A stretch of 64,000 nucleotides of DNA. Source: Spongilla lacustris. Lineage: Eukaryota > Porifera > Demospongiae > Spongillida > Spongillidae. The notes beneath the pieces were generated by a model that saw nothing but the letters and a program-made list of their open reading frames with translations, was not told where the DNA came from and searched no databases. The translations under genes were made by a program, and so were the position numbers. The stretch is from assembly GCA_949361645.1 (NCBI GenBank), contig OX442418.1, positions 757,951 to 821,950 of the forward strand, read 5' to 3'. Of this stretch, positions 34,984-47,863 are shown one piece after another. Every line of letters begins with the position of its first letter. Position 1 is the stretch's first letter.

Positions 34984-35231
34984 CTGCTATATATGGCATC
35001 GTGCTCCGAAGATTTAAGCAGTTCTCCCATCTTTTGGTCCGCTCCACACTCGTCACAAAATGGCTGACCTGTTTCCAGTTCTCTTTGGCATGACACACAC
35101 TTCGGTCGCTTTATTTCCGTTAGCTCAGGTGATCGCGATAGTTTGTTTCCACATCTGTAACAAAACTTTGCGGTAGCTCTTAGCACCTTCACATAGCTAC
35201 ATGTACAGTGGACACGAGCAACTTCTGACAT
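34984..35231 (-). CDS. Double zinc-ribbon protein, first exon (copy 1)
   Basis: ATG at 35231; 82 codons, then a donor (AGCAGGTAAGA). Two zinc-ribbon-like CxxC pairs are seen: CYRCGNKL with upstream HCTC, and CVSCQREL with FCDECGADQKM. It is a small, likely intracellular zinc-binding module; the downstream exons were not found, so the full protein and role are unknown. A paralogue at 59326-59585 conserves the ribbon, the exon end (GELLKSSE, IYSR), the donor and even 5' non-coding sequence (CGAGGATTAATACTA-like), indicating a recent duplication of a real exon or of a mobile module. Confidence 0.6.
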
Positions 35232-35583
35232 TGCCTTCGATCGACCGATCGATTTGAGGATTAATACTACTATACTATTAAGTTTTTAATTTTCATTTGT
35301 AATTAATCATGTGATTAATATAACTTGCTGCGATAGTTAAACATCTGAAATCAATTCGGTTTGCAAGGCCACAGGAAAAAATATTGTATTCCCAGCTCTG
35401 GGATTACCCTGGGTTTTGTTCGACGATCCCAGGTTGATAGGCTATTAACAAAATTCACAGTTGACTTGGCGGACCTCAATGGTTGATTTAGTCGTTTCAC
35501 CAGGCTGGGAATACGATATTTTTTCCTGTGATAGGATCCATTCCCGCTCTACCCCGGGGAAGTTCTCAAGCACTAGTCGTGAC

Positions 35584-35610
35584 CAGTGGCGTGGTGGCTA
35601 CTTATTGGCT

Positions 35611-35641
<31 letters not shown>

Positions 35642-36313
35642 TTGCATGTTTTGGCGCCCCCCCCCCCCCCCCCCCACCCCGAAGCCCATTTTAACGCTCG
35701 TATGAGTAAATTATAAAATATGTAACTATACATGCGCTAATAACTGAACGGTAGATTGCGATGTTAAAGAAGTGCTCTGGACTGACAATTCGGATGAACT
35801 TTACTGTACAATAGCCTTATATACCGTAAAGTTAAGCTCAGTTCCCCCCTCCGCCCCCACCGAAAAAAATGTTTCGTCCTTAAACGAGCGTATCTTCGTA
35901 ATCATGAACGCAGTTGCGTGCTGCTATTTTAAAATTCTGTTGCGATACCAGTTCTTTCTTGAAATGTTGAAACAGGTACGCGGAAGCGTTAATGATTATG
36001 AAAATACGCTCGTTTAAACACGAGACTTTTTTTTCGGTGGGGGGCGGAGGGGGAATATTCTAATTACACACGATACGGTCAAATTTCAATAGTACACGGC
36101 GCCCAGGCGCCTGAAGGCCTTGGTCCCAACGAGTGATTGCCGATTCAATTTTTTAAAAATTGCCTAGGCTATGATTTACGTATCGTCATAATAAATTGTT
36201 ACAACCTTTCAGTTTTAAGGCGGGGCGCCCCTTGTGCTCGATGGCGCCCCCATTTTTAAGCCCCGCAGGGGGGGCATTTGTCCCCCCGGCTCCCCCTGGC
36301 CACCACGCCACTG
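35584..36313. mobile_element. hAT-type non-autonomous transposon inserted in the MVP pseudogene
   Basis: Ends CAGTGGCGTGGTGGC and GCCACCACGCCACTG are perfect inverted repeats. An 8-bp target duplication GTCGTGAC lies at 35576-35583 and 36314-36321, the hallmark of hAT insertion. Length 730 bp; poly-G and poly-C follow the left end; no transposase is encoded. The duplicated target is MVP exon sequence, so the insertion split an exon. Confidence 0.9.
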
Positions 36314-36404
36314 GTCGTGACCCGAGTCGTGAGGCCAACACCGCTCTGCGACTGCGAGCGGTCCTGCATGGATTTCTACGACGAAACTGGGAAGTTGACT
36401 GGTG

Positions 36405-37660
36405 ATGAGTGGGTGTGTGAGGAGGGGGCACATATATCTGTGGGTGTGTGAGGAGGGGGCACATATATCTGTGGGTGTGTGAGAAGGGGGCACATATCTG
36501 TGGGTGTGTGAGGAGGGGGGCACATATCTGTGGGTGTGTGAGGAGGGGGCACATATATCTGTGGGTGTGTGAGGAGGGGGCACATATATCTGTGGGTGTG
36601 TGAGGAGGGGGCACATATATCTGTGGGTGTGTGAGGAGGGGGCACATATCTGTGGGTGTGTGAGGAGGGGGGCACATATATGTGGGTGTGTGAGGAGGGG
36701 GGCACATATATATGTGGGTGTGTGAGGAGGGGGGCACATATATCTGTGGGTGTGTGAGGAGGGGAGCGCATATATCTGTGGGTGTGTGAGGAGGGGGGTA
36801 CATATATCTGTGGGTGTGTGAGGAGGGGGCACATATATCTGTGGGTGTGTGAGGAGGGGGGCACATATATCTGTGGGTGTGTGAGGAGGGGGGCACATAT
36901 ATCTGGGTGTGTGAGGAGGAGGCACATATATCTGTGGGTGTGTGAGGAGGGGGCACATATACTGTGGGTGTGTGAGGAAGGTATCACATATATCTGTGGG
37001 TGTGTGAGGAGGGGGGCACATATACTGTGGGTGTGTGAGGAGGGGGCACATATATCTGTGGGTGTGTGAGGAGGGGAGCGCATATATCTGTGGGTGTGTG
37101 AGGAGGGGGCACATATATCTGTGGGTGTGTGAGGAGGGGGCACATATATCTGTGGGTGTGTGAGGAGGGGGCACATATCTGTGGGTGTGTGAGGAGGGGG
37201 GCACATATATGTGGGTGTGTGAGGAGGGGGGCACATATATATGTGGGTGTGTGAGGAGGGGGGCACATATATCTGTGGGTGTGTGAGGAGGGGAGCGCAT
37301 ATATCTGTGGGTGTGTGAGGAGGGGGGTACATATATCTGTGGGTGTGTGAGGAGGGGGGTACATATATCTGTGGGTGTGTGAGGAGGGGGCACATATATC
37401 TGTGGGTGTGTGAGGAGGGGGCACATATATCTGTGGGTGTGTGAGGAGGGGGGCACATATATCTGGGTGTGTGAGGAGGAGGCACATATATCTGTGGGTG
37501 TGTGAGGAGGGGGCACATATACTGTGGGTGTGTGAGGAAGGTATCACATATATCTGTGGGTGTGTGAGGAGGGGGCACATATACTGTGGGTGTGTGAGGA
37601 GGGGGCACATATATCTGTGGGTGTGTGAGGAAGGTATCACATATATCTGTGGACGTGCAC
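36405..37660. repeat. 31-bp minisatellite grown from an MVP exon
   Basis: About 40 units of GTGGGTGTGTGAGGAGGGGG + CACATATATCT with 29-33 bp length variants. A block containing the rarer variants (GGAAGGTATCACATATATCT, GGAGCGCATATATCT) repeats at about 540-bp spacing. The first unit continues the MVP frame GDEWVCEEG, suggesting the repeat began there. Confidence 0.93.
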
Positions 37661-37699
37661 CCATATGGCAAATGAATGATTTCCATATTTTGGTAGTTG

Positions 37700-38115
37700 G
37701 CTGATGTGGAGGGGTGATGTGGAGGGTGATGTGGAGGGTGATGTGGAGGGGTGATGTGTAGGGGTGATGTGGAGGGGTGGTGTGGAGGGTGATGTGGAGG
37801 GGTGTTGTGCAGGGGTGATGTGGAGGGGTGATGTGGAGGGTGATGTGGAGGGGTGATGTGGAGGGTGATGTGGAGGGGTGATGTGGAGGGGTGATGGGGA
37901 GGGTGATATGGAGGGGTGATGTGGAGGGGTGATGTGGAGGGTGATGTGGAGGGTGATGTGGAGGGGTGATGTGGAGGGGTGATGGGGAGGGTGATATGGA
38001 GGGGTGATGTGGAGGGGTGATGTGGAGGGGTGATGTGGAGGGGTGATGTGGAGGGGAGATGTGGAGGGTGAGTGTAGGGGTGATGTGGAGGGGTGATGGG
38101 GAGGGGTGATGCATG
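37700..38115. repeat. 13-bp minisatellite, GATGTGGAGGGGT
   Basis: About thirty copies of GATGTGGAGGGGT / GATGTGGAGGGT between the previous array and the next MVP fragment. Confidence 0.93.
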
Positions 38116-40054
38116 GTGAGTGAATAAATCTCCATAGGTATGGTGAGGGAATAAACAGTGGTGTTCTCCATATATGGTGAATGAGGATGGTATCAGTGCA
38201 CCTGGTGGGTACAGCCAGGGGGTTATGTACATCACTTTTGAGTGCTGCTGCACTGCATTTCAGCTACTGCTTGCTTTACTTGTGAACACACAGGAACGTA
38301 CATCCCTAAGAAGGAGGTTGTTGTCAAGGAGACCATACGTGCAACCATGATCTAGCCAAACCAGGCGATCAAGCTGAGGGCCTGCACAGAGACAATGGTT
38401 AGCCATTTTTACTTTGTGTGTTTTTCCCTTCATCATCCTTTTAGCATTATCTTGGGACCTCTGGTGCAACCAAATGTATATATTGTCTTCCCCATGACTG
38501 GTGAGGAGTGGTTGGTGGAGAAGGTTGGTGCCTACCTCCCTGGGGCCTATGAGGAGGTGGTTGACACACTGGATGCCTACGTCCTAACAGACAAGGTCAG
38601 CACAGCTCATGGCCTCAGTGGGTTGACACAATGCCATGTGCAGTGGGAGAGGAGGTGGCTGGTGTTACACAAAGCAAACAGTGTGTGCCCCAATCCTAGG
38701 TGGCACTCCATCTTAGAGCAACACACACATCCACTGACAAGAATGGTGTGACCTGCAGGACTGGGGAGGAGTGGCTGGTAAAGATGGAGGACACAGAAGC
38801 ACACATCCCAGATGTGTATGAGGAGGTGTGGAAGGGAGGGGGAGGAGGTGAGGAGATGACAGGTGGAGACATTTTGTTTGAACATGACTGATCTATTGCA
38901 GGAAGTGGGTGTGGTCAAGATCACAACCCTCACAAACAGGCAATACTGTGTGATCCTGGATCACACTGAGGCAGATGGCAAACCTCAGCTTGGTCAGAAG
39001 AAGCTGGTCAAGGGAGAGAAGTCGTTCTTCCTACTGCCCAAGGGAGAGCTTTGAGAAGGGCATCCAGAATGTGTACATGCTGGGGAAGGACGAGGGTCTG
39101 ATCCTGAAGGCCAGCGAGGGCTTCAGGGATACTGATGTGGTGAGTGTTTCCTGATCACTGACTGTCTTCTTTCTCAACAGAATATGGACAGGTTGCCTGG
39201 AGATAGGTGGATGATCCATGGGCTGATTGAGTACGTCCCACCTGTGGAGGTGGTGACCACCACAAGGCAATACCATTGGACCTAAATGAGGGTATATACA
39301 TCAGGGATGGGATTTCAAACAGCAAAGGTATGCTCCATTGGGGGGCTGTGTGCTTGCTACATCATGTGACCTCGTATAATGTATCATGTGATATGGTCTT
39401 GATGTGGTCAGGTGCGTTCCATCTGTGGGGTGACGTACATGCTTACCCAAGATGCGGAGCTGTTCTCAAAGGAGCTACCCCCTGCAGTGGAGGATCTCCT
39501 AGCTGAAGCAAAGGGCCCACTTGCTGATTGTAGCCATCGATGTAAGCTTGTTTTGTAATATAGTATAGTACTTGTGTGTCCTCATGTGTGTAGTATAGTA
39601 ACTTGTGGTTGGTGATAGTGGACTGTGTATGTGTGATGTGTGCAGAAGCTTTTAGAGTTGTGTCCCTCATCAAACCTTGTAGCTGGTCCACCAGCAGCCA
39701 GTGCTGCCAAGAGGGACTTGTAAGACAAAGTTGGTGACCTTCAGAGTCCCACACAACGCAGCTGTCCAGATCCATGACTACAAGCAGAAGAAGGCCCGAG
39801 TGGTCTATGGGCCTGAGCTGGTTATGCTGGACCCTGACGAGCAGTTCACCCAGCTGAGCCTGTCTGGGGGGCAAGCCAAAGAAGCCCAACGTGATCAAGT
39901 CCCTCTGCCTGCTCCTGGGGCCTGACCTCTGTACAGACATCATCACCATGGAGACCTCTGACCACACCCAGAGCTCTACAACTGCAGCTTTCATACAACT
40001 GGTGAGAGCTAGACACATGCAAACCACACACATATGCACACGCATACAAACAAA

Positions 40055-40160
<106 letters not shown>

Positions 40161-40877
40161 TACACACCTGTACATTTCTTTCCCCTTACAGGCACTTTGA
40201 GCTGATCATTGAAGGAAGTTTAATAATAAGGAATCTAAAGATCTTTTCTGTTCCAGACTTTGTTGGCGATGCCTGCATGGAGCTGGTTACAGTTTGATGA
40301 CTTTTTCAAACAACCCTCCCTCCTCACCCTCCTGTGCTTAAAAGACTTTCAATGACCTTCTGCCTAAGTTGAATGTTCAGAAGGTCCCTCCCCAACCTTC
40401 CTCCTCCCCTTTGCATCCACAACTCCTTCTGACAGAACTCAGCCAATTGCAAGATCATTATTTAAGTGCATATGTATATGTGGGAGTGTAGCATTACTGA
40501 GAATAATTAGTGTGGCTGAAGTGTGGGTTGGTGTTGCTAGGGCATGTGAAGGTGGGGTGGTGTGTATCATGTGATCGTCATGTGACAATGCAGGCATGAG
40601 GCTGGAGCAGAAGGCAAAGGGCTGACTGGAGAGGCAGAAGATCATGGACGAGGCAGAGAAGAGCCACAAGAAGCTCCAGGCCAGCAGCTCTGCTGTCCAG
40701 TCCCCAGGCCAGTCCAGAGCCGAGGCAGCCAAGATTGATGTCCATCAGTAATATTACAAACTGATGAGTGTATTTTTGCTGTTTTGATTTAGTGGTTTGA
40801 ATTTATTAATACACTAAATAAGTTTGACAATTTTGTACATCTCTACTTACAAACATTACATCATCATAAGAACACCA

Positions 40878-43077
40878 TTACACAGCATACTTCAATACAG
40901 TACTAGCACCACAATTTGCTACATATAGACTACCACTTATAGGATCTAGAATAACCCCATAAGGATGATTGAAACTGCCAACTGTGTAGATCTTGTTTCC
41001 GTGAGGATCAAAGATGGAGAGACAATTGCCACTAATCTCACAGACCATGCTGTAACCTTCTTCATCAACTGCTATTCCAGATGGACTCTTTACATCTCCA
41101 TATGATCTGACATAGGTCCCCTCAGGTGTGAAGACTTTGATGGTGTTAGAACCATAGGCTGCAACATGGATGTTCCCTTGAGGGTCCAAGGCAAGACCAT
41201 ATGGAGACTGAAAACCATGACTACCAGAGACATTACCATTTATAGACAATAGCCAGCTGCCATTTTGATCCAATATTACTACTCTGTTGTTGTGATAATC
41301 AGCAACAATCATCCTATCTCTGTGGTCAACTATAACTGAATATGGATAACTAAACTGTCCCTGACCAGGTCCATATTTACCAAACTTCTGCAGGAACTGT
41401 CCTCCTGTTGTCAGCTTCTGTATACGATGATTGCTTCTATCAGCAACATACATCACATCTCCCTTGATGGATATACCATATGGTACACTGAACTGACCAT
41501 CACCACTCCCACCACTACCTATGGTTCTCTTCTGATAACCAGCTTGGTCAAACACATGAATACTGTTATCACTGTAACAGGCTACATAGATGTCTCCACT
41601 GTCATGGATGGCAATACCTGATGGACCACCACTACAATTGATAACCTGCTGGGGGTTACATAAGGTGAGGTAGTTATGCTTACGCCTCACATCAAGGTCA
41701 TGAGGACTGTTCTGTACATGTTGACCATCCATTGTGATGACCAGCTGGTGAGGACCAGCAGTCTGAGGGGTGAGGGTGATGGTGTAGGTACCATCCCCAT
41801 GGTCCTCCACCTCTCCATACACAACTGCTCCATCATGTGACTTGGGCCTCAGCTCAGCCTTCACATGCAGACCACCATATGGGTACCTCGCTCCCTTTGA
41901 GGTCTTGGTCTCCACTTTAACACAGTGCACTTCTCTCACCTTGGCTGCTGACCCAGAAGACCATGTGCTTTGTGATGGAGATGGAGATGAGTCCATTACA
42001 TCACCAAATATGGTCAGTTCCTTCATGAGGGAATCAGTTGGTAGGGACACATGTATGTCACTGTACTGATTGGGAGTGAGGGACACATTCCCAACCTTCT
42101 TCAGGGTGGCCTTCAGTTCAGTGGGTAGCAGTCCTCCAAGAGCTACCACCTCATGGTCAGTGTGGGTCTGGAGGATGTGGGAGGTCATCTCAGTGTAGCC
42201 AACAATCTCATCTTGCATCTTCACTAACTGTTCCTTCTGGAGGGTCAATGCTGTTGTCTTGGAAATGGAAATGGTCTCCATCTCTGACAACAGTGTCTTC
42301 TTCCTTTCCTCTATGGTTTGGTGGAGCTGTTCAAAGGCTTGGTGTATGAGCAGTGTGGCATTCTCTCTGGAAGTCTCAACCTGTTCTGCCATCTTGTCAT
42401 TGGCATCAATGGCACTGGTCAGCTTTGAGGTCACTTCTTGTGCACACACAAGTGCCTCTCTCATTCCATCTCTGTGGACCTTTGCAATATTGCACACCTC
42501 AGCAATCCTGTGGTCCTTGTGAAGGACTAGGGTACAGTCTCTGCAGGCCAGACATTGGCAAGTCTCACAGTAGAATTTCAACTCTTCTTTCTGGTAATGA
42601 GGTTGGGAGCAGAGATGTTCAGTTGGTGTCATGATGGATGGAAGTAGTCTGAGTGACTCCTTGTCCAGTCCAACCATCTGGTGAGGTTTTAATTTTTTAC
42701 TGCGTTTGTGGTACTCATTGCAGAAGGTACACAGGAACTGACCACATGTACAACAGAACACCACTGCAGGCCCCTTGCCTCCATCAATGCAATCATCACA
42801 TGACTTTTCACCATCACTGCCAATCTTGGACATGTACCCAGCCACCTCCACTTCAAAGCCAAGATGGAGGTTCTGAGGTATAACATTGACTCCACCCTCT
42901 GGTATGGTGATACTTCTCTGACAGGTAGGACACTCCATGTTCTGCTTGGTCCCAGACCTCTCTATCTCCTTATGTAGACACTGGGCACAGAAGGAGTGGA
43001 GACATGGAAGGATCCTGGGATCTCCGAAGGGCTTAGAGCACAGCTGACATATAGTGTGTGGAGGGAAGGGTGCAGAG
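40878..43077 (-). CDS. TRIM-NHL protein, main exon (second copy)
   Basis: Same architecture and splice acceptor (TTTATTCCACAG before 43077) as the gene at 27658-29845. The exon opens with SAPFPPHTICQLC, the start of the RING finger; the internal methionine of MECPTC is not the true start. RING cysteines, B-box 1 (DDCIDGG, FCCTCGQFLCTFC), B-box 2, coiled coil, filamin domain and six NHL repeats are intact, ending LKYAV. Differences from copy 1 are scattered substitutions and a two-residue insertion (YGEVEDHGDG). The predicted role is E3 ubiquitin ligase and/or RNA-binding regulator, by family. A first exon with the start codon should lie to the right of 43077; it was not identified. Both copies are open over their whole length, which argues for selection or recent duplication. 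Confidence 0.93.
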
Positions 43078-44160
43078 CTGTGGAATAAATCAAGAATATA
43101 CTTTTAATTTTTATTTGTCTCCCCTCTGGCAATGGGAAATTATTGTGCTACAGCTTTCTTCCCCGGGGCATTTGACCGCTTTCAAGAGCAAAACAGCCTC
43201 TAAAGCCGTGTGGCTACTCCCCTTGCGGGCATGTAAGCACACGAGTGCAATCATTTGTTTTTCTCAAGGGATCAGGTAGATCTAACGAACTACATGCATG
43301 CATGCTAAATATGCTTGCATGCATGAGGCTTCAGATCAGATGCACACAAGTGCATTAAGTTAATTACTGAGCAGCAAGCACAGCAATGTGAGGAGCGGAC
43401 ACAATTGTCCACGTGGATATGCCCAACGAAGATCCATGCACAAAAGCCATCTCACCATCAACATCTTCTTTGAAGGGACACTGCAATCAGCATGTTAAAA
43501 CATATTCACTTCAAAGCACGTGGGGAAATGACAGTGGCATTAATGCTGACTCATAGAGATGCAGAGCTGAATCCAGATGCGGTGGTTAAGTGTGCAGGCT
43601 TTTATTGAATAGCATATATATATAGCTTGTCGAAAGCTTATATTTAATTTGGTGCCGTCAATACTGTCTAATGTGCATTGTTTTCATGCTAAAGTAAATA
43701 AGCAGCTGTACATTTGATAATGCCCCGGCAGACCCTTTACAGGAATTTGACGTCATAGATCAGGAATTTGTTCGCTTTATAGTCCAAAAAGTGCGCAATT
43801 TTCCCAAAAAAGTGGTTTGGATTTTAGCGGTGGATCGGGGGGAGGGAGGCACTCGGAAATCCCTACAAACTTCGGGTAATAAAGCTCAGGTAACACTTCA
43901 CTCAAGTGCTAGTAGCGAGCATGCAAACCATAATTCCATGCAGTCGCCGGGATTTTTCTTTAATGAGCGGTGCGCGCACGCATGGTTCAAATCAAGTTGT
44001 GAAGAATTGTGCTTACATGTACATGTAGGCTTATACGTACAGGGCATGCCTATACAGTGTGACGAATATTAGATATGAATTAATTAGACTGAATTTAGAT
44101 CACAATATATGACATTCAGACCTACTGTGCCCCCCCCCCCCCCCCCCCCAAAGTATAAAA
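43078..44160. other. Upstream region of the second TRIM-NHL gene
   Basis: Should hold the first exon and promoter; none recognised. Includes a segment near 43580-43690 related to the element at 31462-31770, a short unrecognised frame (43791-44072), and a poly-C tract (44130-44149). Confidence 0.4.
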
Positions 44161-44176
44161 GTTATCTACGGCCCTG

Positions 44177-44441
44177 CCCTAAGAAGGAGGTTGTTGTCAA
44201 GGAGACCATACGTGCAACCATGATCTAGCCAAACCAGGCAATCAAGCTGAGGGCCTGCAAAGAGACAATGGTTAGCCTTTTTTATTTTGTGTGTTTTTCC
44301 CTCCATCATCCTTTTAGCATTATCTTGTGACCTCTGGTGCAACCAAATGTATATATTGTCTTCCCCATGACTGGTGAGGAGTGTTTGGTGGAGAAGGTTG
44401 GTGCCTACCTCCCTGGGGCCTATGAGGAGGTGGTTGACACA
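44177..44441 (+). pseudogene. MVP: Second MVP pseudogene fragment
   Basis: Nearly identical to 38308-38572, covering KKEVVV to EEVVDTL with the same intron and the same TAG stop (here 44226-44228). The shared nonsense codon shows this piece was copied after the MVP gene had already been inactivated. It begins right after a poly-C element end (CGGCCCTGCC). Confidence 0.88.
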
Positions 44442-45179
44442 CTGGGTATGACTTTGGCTGATTTTTTAAACAGCTTCATTCTATGAGTGTCTAACTCCTC
44501 TCTCATCATCAAAAAGGTCACAAAAGAGCGCTTCAAAGGATCGGAGCAGACAACGCTGCCTTAGGAACACACATTTACGGAATTACCATTTCCAATCCCT
44601 TTATTCTATTATCTATGTGTTGACGCACTAGCGATTTCTGTTAGCTGGATATTCTATGTTTTATGGTAGCTGTAGCTGTACATGTATAGCCGAACCCAGT
44701 CAGTTGGGCGTAGCCCGACCTTCGCGTTAAGGCTTTATACCTGCAGCCAGATGTGGCCTACATGCATGTATCAATTAATCTGAAAGCGTGCATATATTTT
44801 ACGCTGTATTTACTATCACAAATATAATTTGAACGTCAATTGGTACACATGCAGTAAAGGCCGGGTGAAGTCGAGCCACGCCCAACTAGATCCCCCACAT
44901 TTCCGACACATGATTCTCACCCGCTGTTTGCGCACTCCCTTTCCTCCGATGGTCCTGCTTTAGGGTCCAGTTGTGAGGCCATTCCTTGAACTTCTTCGAT
45001 CAAGCTATATGTGTATACACCCCCAAAAATTGGACCGGAAATGACGTCATTCATCTTACTAGATTAAATTACATCCGATCCGATTACATCTTCCTTTCAT
45101 ATGACTTCAAAAATCACATAATTTAATGAAATTCATTTGAGGTTAATCATTCATATTTAAAAAAATTCATATTCAATGC
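44442..45179. other. Non-coding interval
   Basis: Unique DNA between the MVP fragment and a MITE. No supported open frame, repeat or RNA gene. Confidence 0.4.
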
Positions 45180-45420
45180 TGTCCGCCATCTTGGTGCTCA
45201 AGTTACTATAGAACGGTATGGACAATTTACAGTTTTTTATTGTTTATGCCTGATTTGGGTCTCGTAATACTTTTTATTCCTACCATGGAATGATGTCAGT
45301 GCCCACTGTAAAAAAAATAAAACCTAACTCAAAATCACTTATGTGAACGTACAGTAATAACCTAAAGCTTTGTTTTGCCCATATCGTCCTATAGTAACTT
45401 GAGCACCAAGATGGCGGACA
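45180..45420. mobile_element. 241-bp MITE with about 37-bp inverted ends
   Basis: TGTCCGCCATCTTGGTGCTC at the left pairs with GAGCACCAAGATGGCGGACA at the right, extending through AAGTTACTATAG / CTATAGTAACTT. AT-rich non-coding centre. The GCCATCTTGG end resembles a YY1 site; class not assigned. Confidence 0.85.
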
Positions 45421-45809
45421 ACAAATAATTTTAATTTCAATGAATGTCATTGCTCACGCGATGAAAAGGGTCTATAATTTCAAAAGTGGCATGAGTCAAG
45501 GTGTTTACATGTATATTTCTGCATCTTCTTTTCTTCTTCCTGTTGAGAAACTGCTCCAACATGCTGTGCAGCAATGGACCTTTTGCCTTTGACGTCACGC
45601 ATGAATTTTGGGGGGGCAACTTTTAAAACGGCATAACTTCACCATCATAGCTCCTACATGCTTTTCCTTTTAAATTATTATTGAGAAGTAAATTACCACA
45701 CGTTTCATTTTTGTTGTATTTCACGATGAAGCTCTGTAAGGGATTTGTATGCAGCGAAACATTGCGGAAGTTGCTAATGAAACACGAGAAGTCGCGCTTT
45801 TTCGATTTT

Positions 45810-45840
<31 letters not shown>

Positions 45841-46032
45841 GCAACTTCCGGTAACTTGTGAGCGCTATAACATTTGCACCGTAACTGGCAAAGGTACTTC
45901 ATTATTTTTTATTATTATTATTATTATTATTAATTTTTTTTCTGTAAATAGATATAAATATTCGAATATACAGCAAATGCACAATATGAGTTAGATGATT
46001 AAATTAAATGACATTGATCAACTAGATGCTTT

Positions 46033-47530
46033 CTAGTCCAGAGTGAACCTAGATTCACTATGCACTAGCTCTACAGGGAGAGGGACACTGCAAGGTACGC
46101 GCCCCTTTGATGAACGAGCTCCTCTGATGCATAGGATGGATGAACGGAGGAGAGAAAAGGACAGACGGCATCGCAACCATCCAATGGTTTGGCTGTAGGA
46201 TGGATGAACGGAGGAGAGAAAAGGACAGACGGCATCGCAACCATCCAATGGTTTGGCTGTAGGATGAGTTCCATTTGGAAGCTAGCCGGTCTGCAAGGCG
46301 TTTATAAAACGTTGTTGCAATTGGACCCATTCCACCAGTAGTGGAGAGTACAATTGGGGTGAAGGAGGCATGCTCTATGTCCCTGATGCGTTGCTCATAT
46401 GCTCTTTGTTTTTCTTTTTCATGTCTGCGGTAGCAAGCACTGGGTGTGGGTGTGGTGTTAGATGGAGCAAGTGGGTTGAGAACTCTGACATCAAAAAACG
46501 TTTTTTCAAAGTGGCCACCCCAGAAGCCATCAGCTGCAATGTCTGATCTTGCTCCAATGTCAGTGATGGTAGAGGCAAGTTTGAAGGTTTCTCTGGTAAC
46601 TGCATGGTTGTAGGTTTGGTTCGATGGTTACATTGTGACACACTTCAGACAGCAAATTTGCAGTGAGGTTCCGAATCTCATTGTGGCGTAGGGTAGGATA
46701 ACCTCCAAAAGGACATGAGAGTGCATGTTCCGTAGTGAATGATTTCCCACAAATGCAATGTGAAGGTGTGTTAGGAGGGTCCCATCCATATCTAAGTGCA
46801 AGGGCATCACGAAAGGCACCTTTGTGCAAAGCAAAGCCGTGTTCAGAGATAGGAAGAGTGGTAAGCCAGCTGGAAGCACCCTTCTCTTGAGTAAGGACCA
46901 TTGATCTCTGGGAAGACTCAGACAACTGTGGTAATAGGTTGGCTGCTGTGTCTTGGGTTTGCTGTTGCTTCGATTGATGAAGTTGTTTTTTGGCCTGGAT
47001 TTGTGCCTCAATTACACTGAGTGGATAGTGTGTTTTCTTTTGCAGAATGAGGTCATATAATGGCTTTGTGACTGTCATTGAAGCATCAAACTCGATGGCT
47101 GACAGATTGGTGGGGATGGTGAAGCCAAGACCGCCTAGTCTTGGAGGCAAGGACAAAAGTAGTCGCTCAAGATCGCCAGGAGGAGCTCTACCAGTTAGGG
47201 ATGGGATAAGGTTTGACCTTATTATGTCTTCAATGGGTGTAAAAAAACTGCCTATGTTTGGAACAGTCCTGGCAAGGTAAGTCCATTGGTGAACCACACT
47301 GTGAGTGAATGCTGCAAAGATCGCATGTGGTTGAGTGATTGCAATTGAACATAAGGTCTTCAGTTGTAGGCACCACTTAGCAACCTTCTTTTGAATAGAT
47401 TGTGCTACATATGTTTCTGTACCAAGAGGTGCTCCGAGGTGTGGTCTGCCCTCACTTGTTATGTTCACATTTGTGCCTAGAAAGGCTGAAGTGGCGGAGG
47501 CAAGGTGTACATCTTTAACCACTAACCATG
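46033..47530 (-). mobile_element. Reverse-transcriptase-type element, C-terminal part, decayed
   Basis: Read leftward, a 320-codon frame (47522-46560) carries SEGRPHLGAPLGTETYV, HSVVHQWTYLARTVP, PPRLGGLGF, FALHKGAFRDALALRYGW, SHCICGKSFTTEHALSCPFG and TLRHNEIRNLTANLLSEV. After a frameshift, IGARSDIAADGFWG, FFDVRVLNP, YEQRIRDIEHASFTP, GGMGPIATTFYKRLADRLAS and GWLRCRLSFSLLRSS follow. I recall this as the post-palm region of reverse-transcriptase proteins common in cnidarian and sponge genomes; the D...DVRV segment looks like a PD-(D/E)XK-type nuclease. At least one frameshift and a tandem duplication show decay. The catalytic palm is not present on this strand. Class (LINE or other) uncertain. 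Confidence 0.7.
46134..46262. repeat. 64-bp tandem duplication inside the RT-type element
   Basis: The block GGATGGATGAACGGAGGAGA ... CCAATGGTTTGGCTGTA occurs twice head to tail, giving two GWLRCRLSFSLLRSS motifs in different frames. A replication-slippage type lesion. Confidence 0.95.
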
Positions 47531-47758
47531 TTTTTGTGGCATTGGAATATAGTCAGGCATTCATTTACCATTAATTTTGTACTTGCTTTGTTTCTTCGTG
47601 AAGTTCCTATATAATTTGTGACGTTAGAAGGCAAAAGGTCCATTGTGGAGAAGATGGTGCAAAAGTATCTGGACATGTTGCATCCCACACCAGAAGTTGG
47701 CCAATGGCCACATTTCCAATAAAATTATTATTCTATGTATTATATTGTTACTGGTGAG

Positions 47759-47863
47759 CATTCCTTTCTATGGTACCCATTGGGTCTGTTGACCGCTGAG
47801 CTTGGAGTTCAACAAGGAGATCCACTTGGGCCACTACTATCTTGCCTTATGCTGCATCTGTAA
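47759..47863 (+). other. Reverse transcriptase palm fragment
   Basis: A 34-codon frame contains ELGVQQGDPLGPLL, the QGDPLGP signature of reverse transcriptase palm motifs, ending in a stop. It is on the opposite strand to the element at 46033-47530, so it is a separate fragment or one side of an inversion. Confidence 0.6.

Noticed and set aside
36186..38253. Minus-strand open frames up to 625 codons (HTPTDICAP-type repeats)
   Set aside because: Antisense reading of the 31-bp minisatellite and MVP pseudogene DNA; no conserved domain, and the sense strand explains the sequence.
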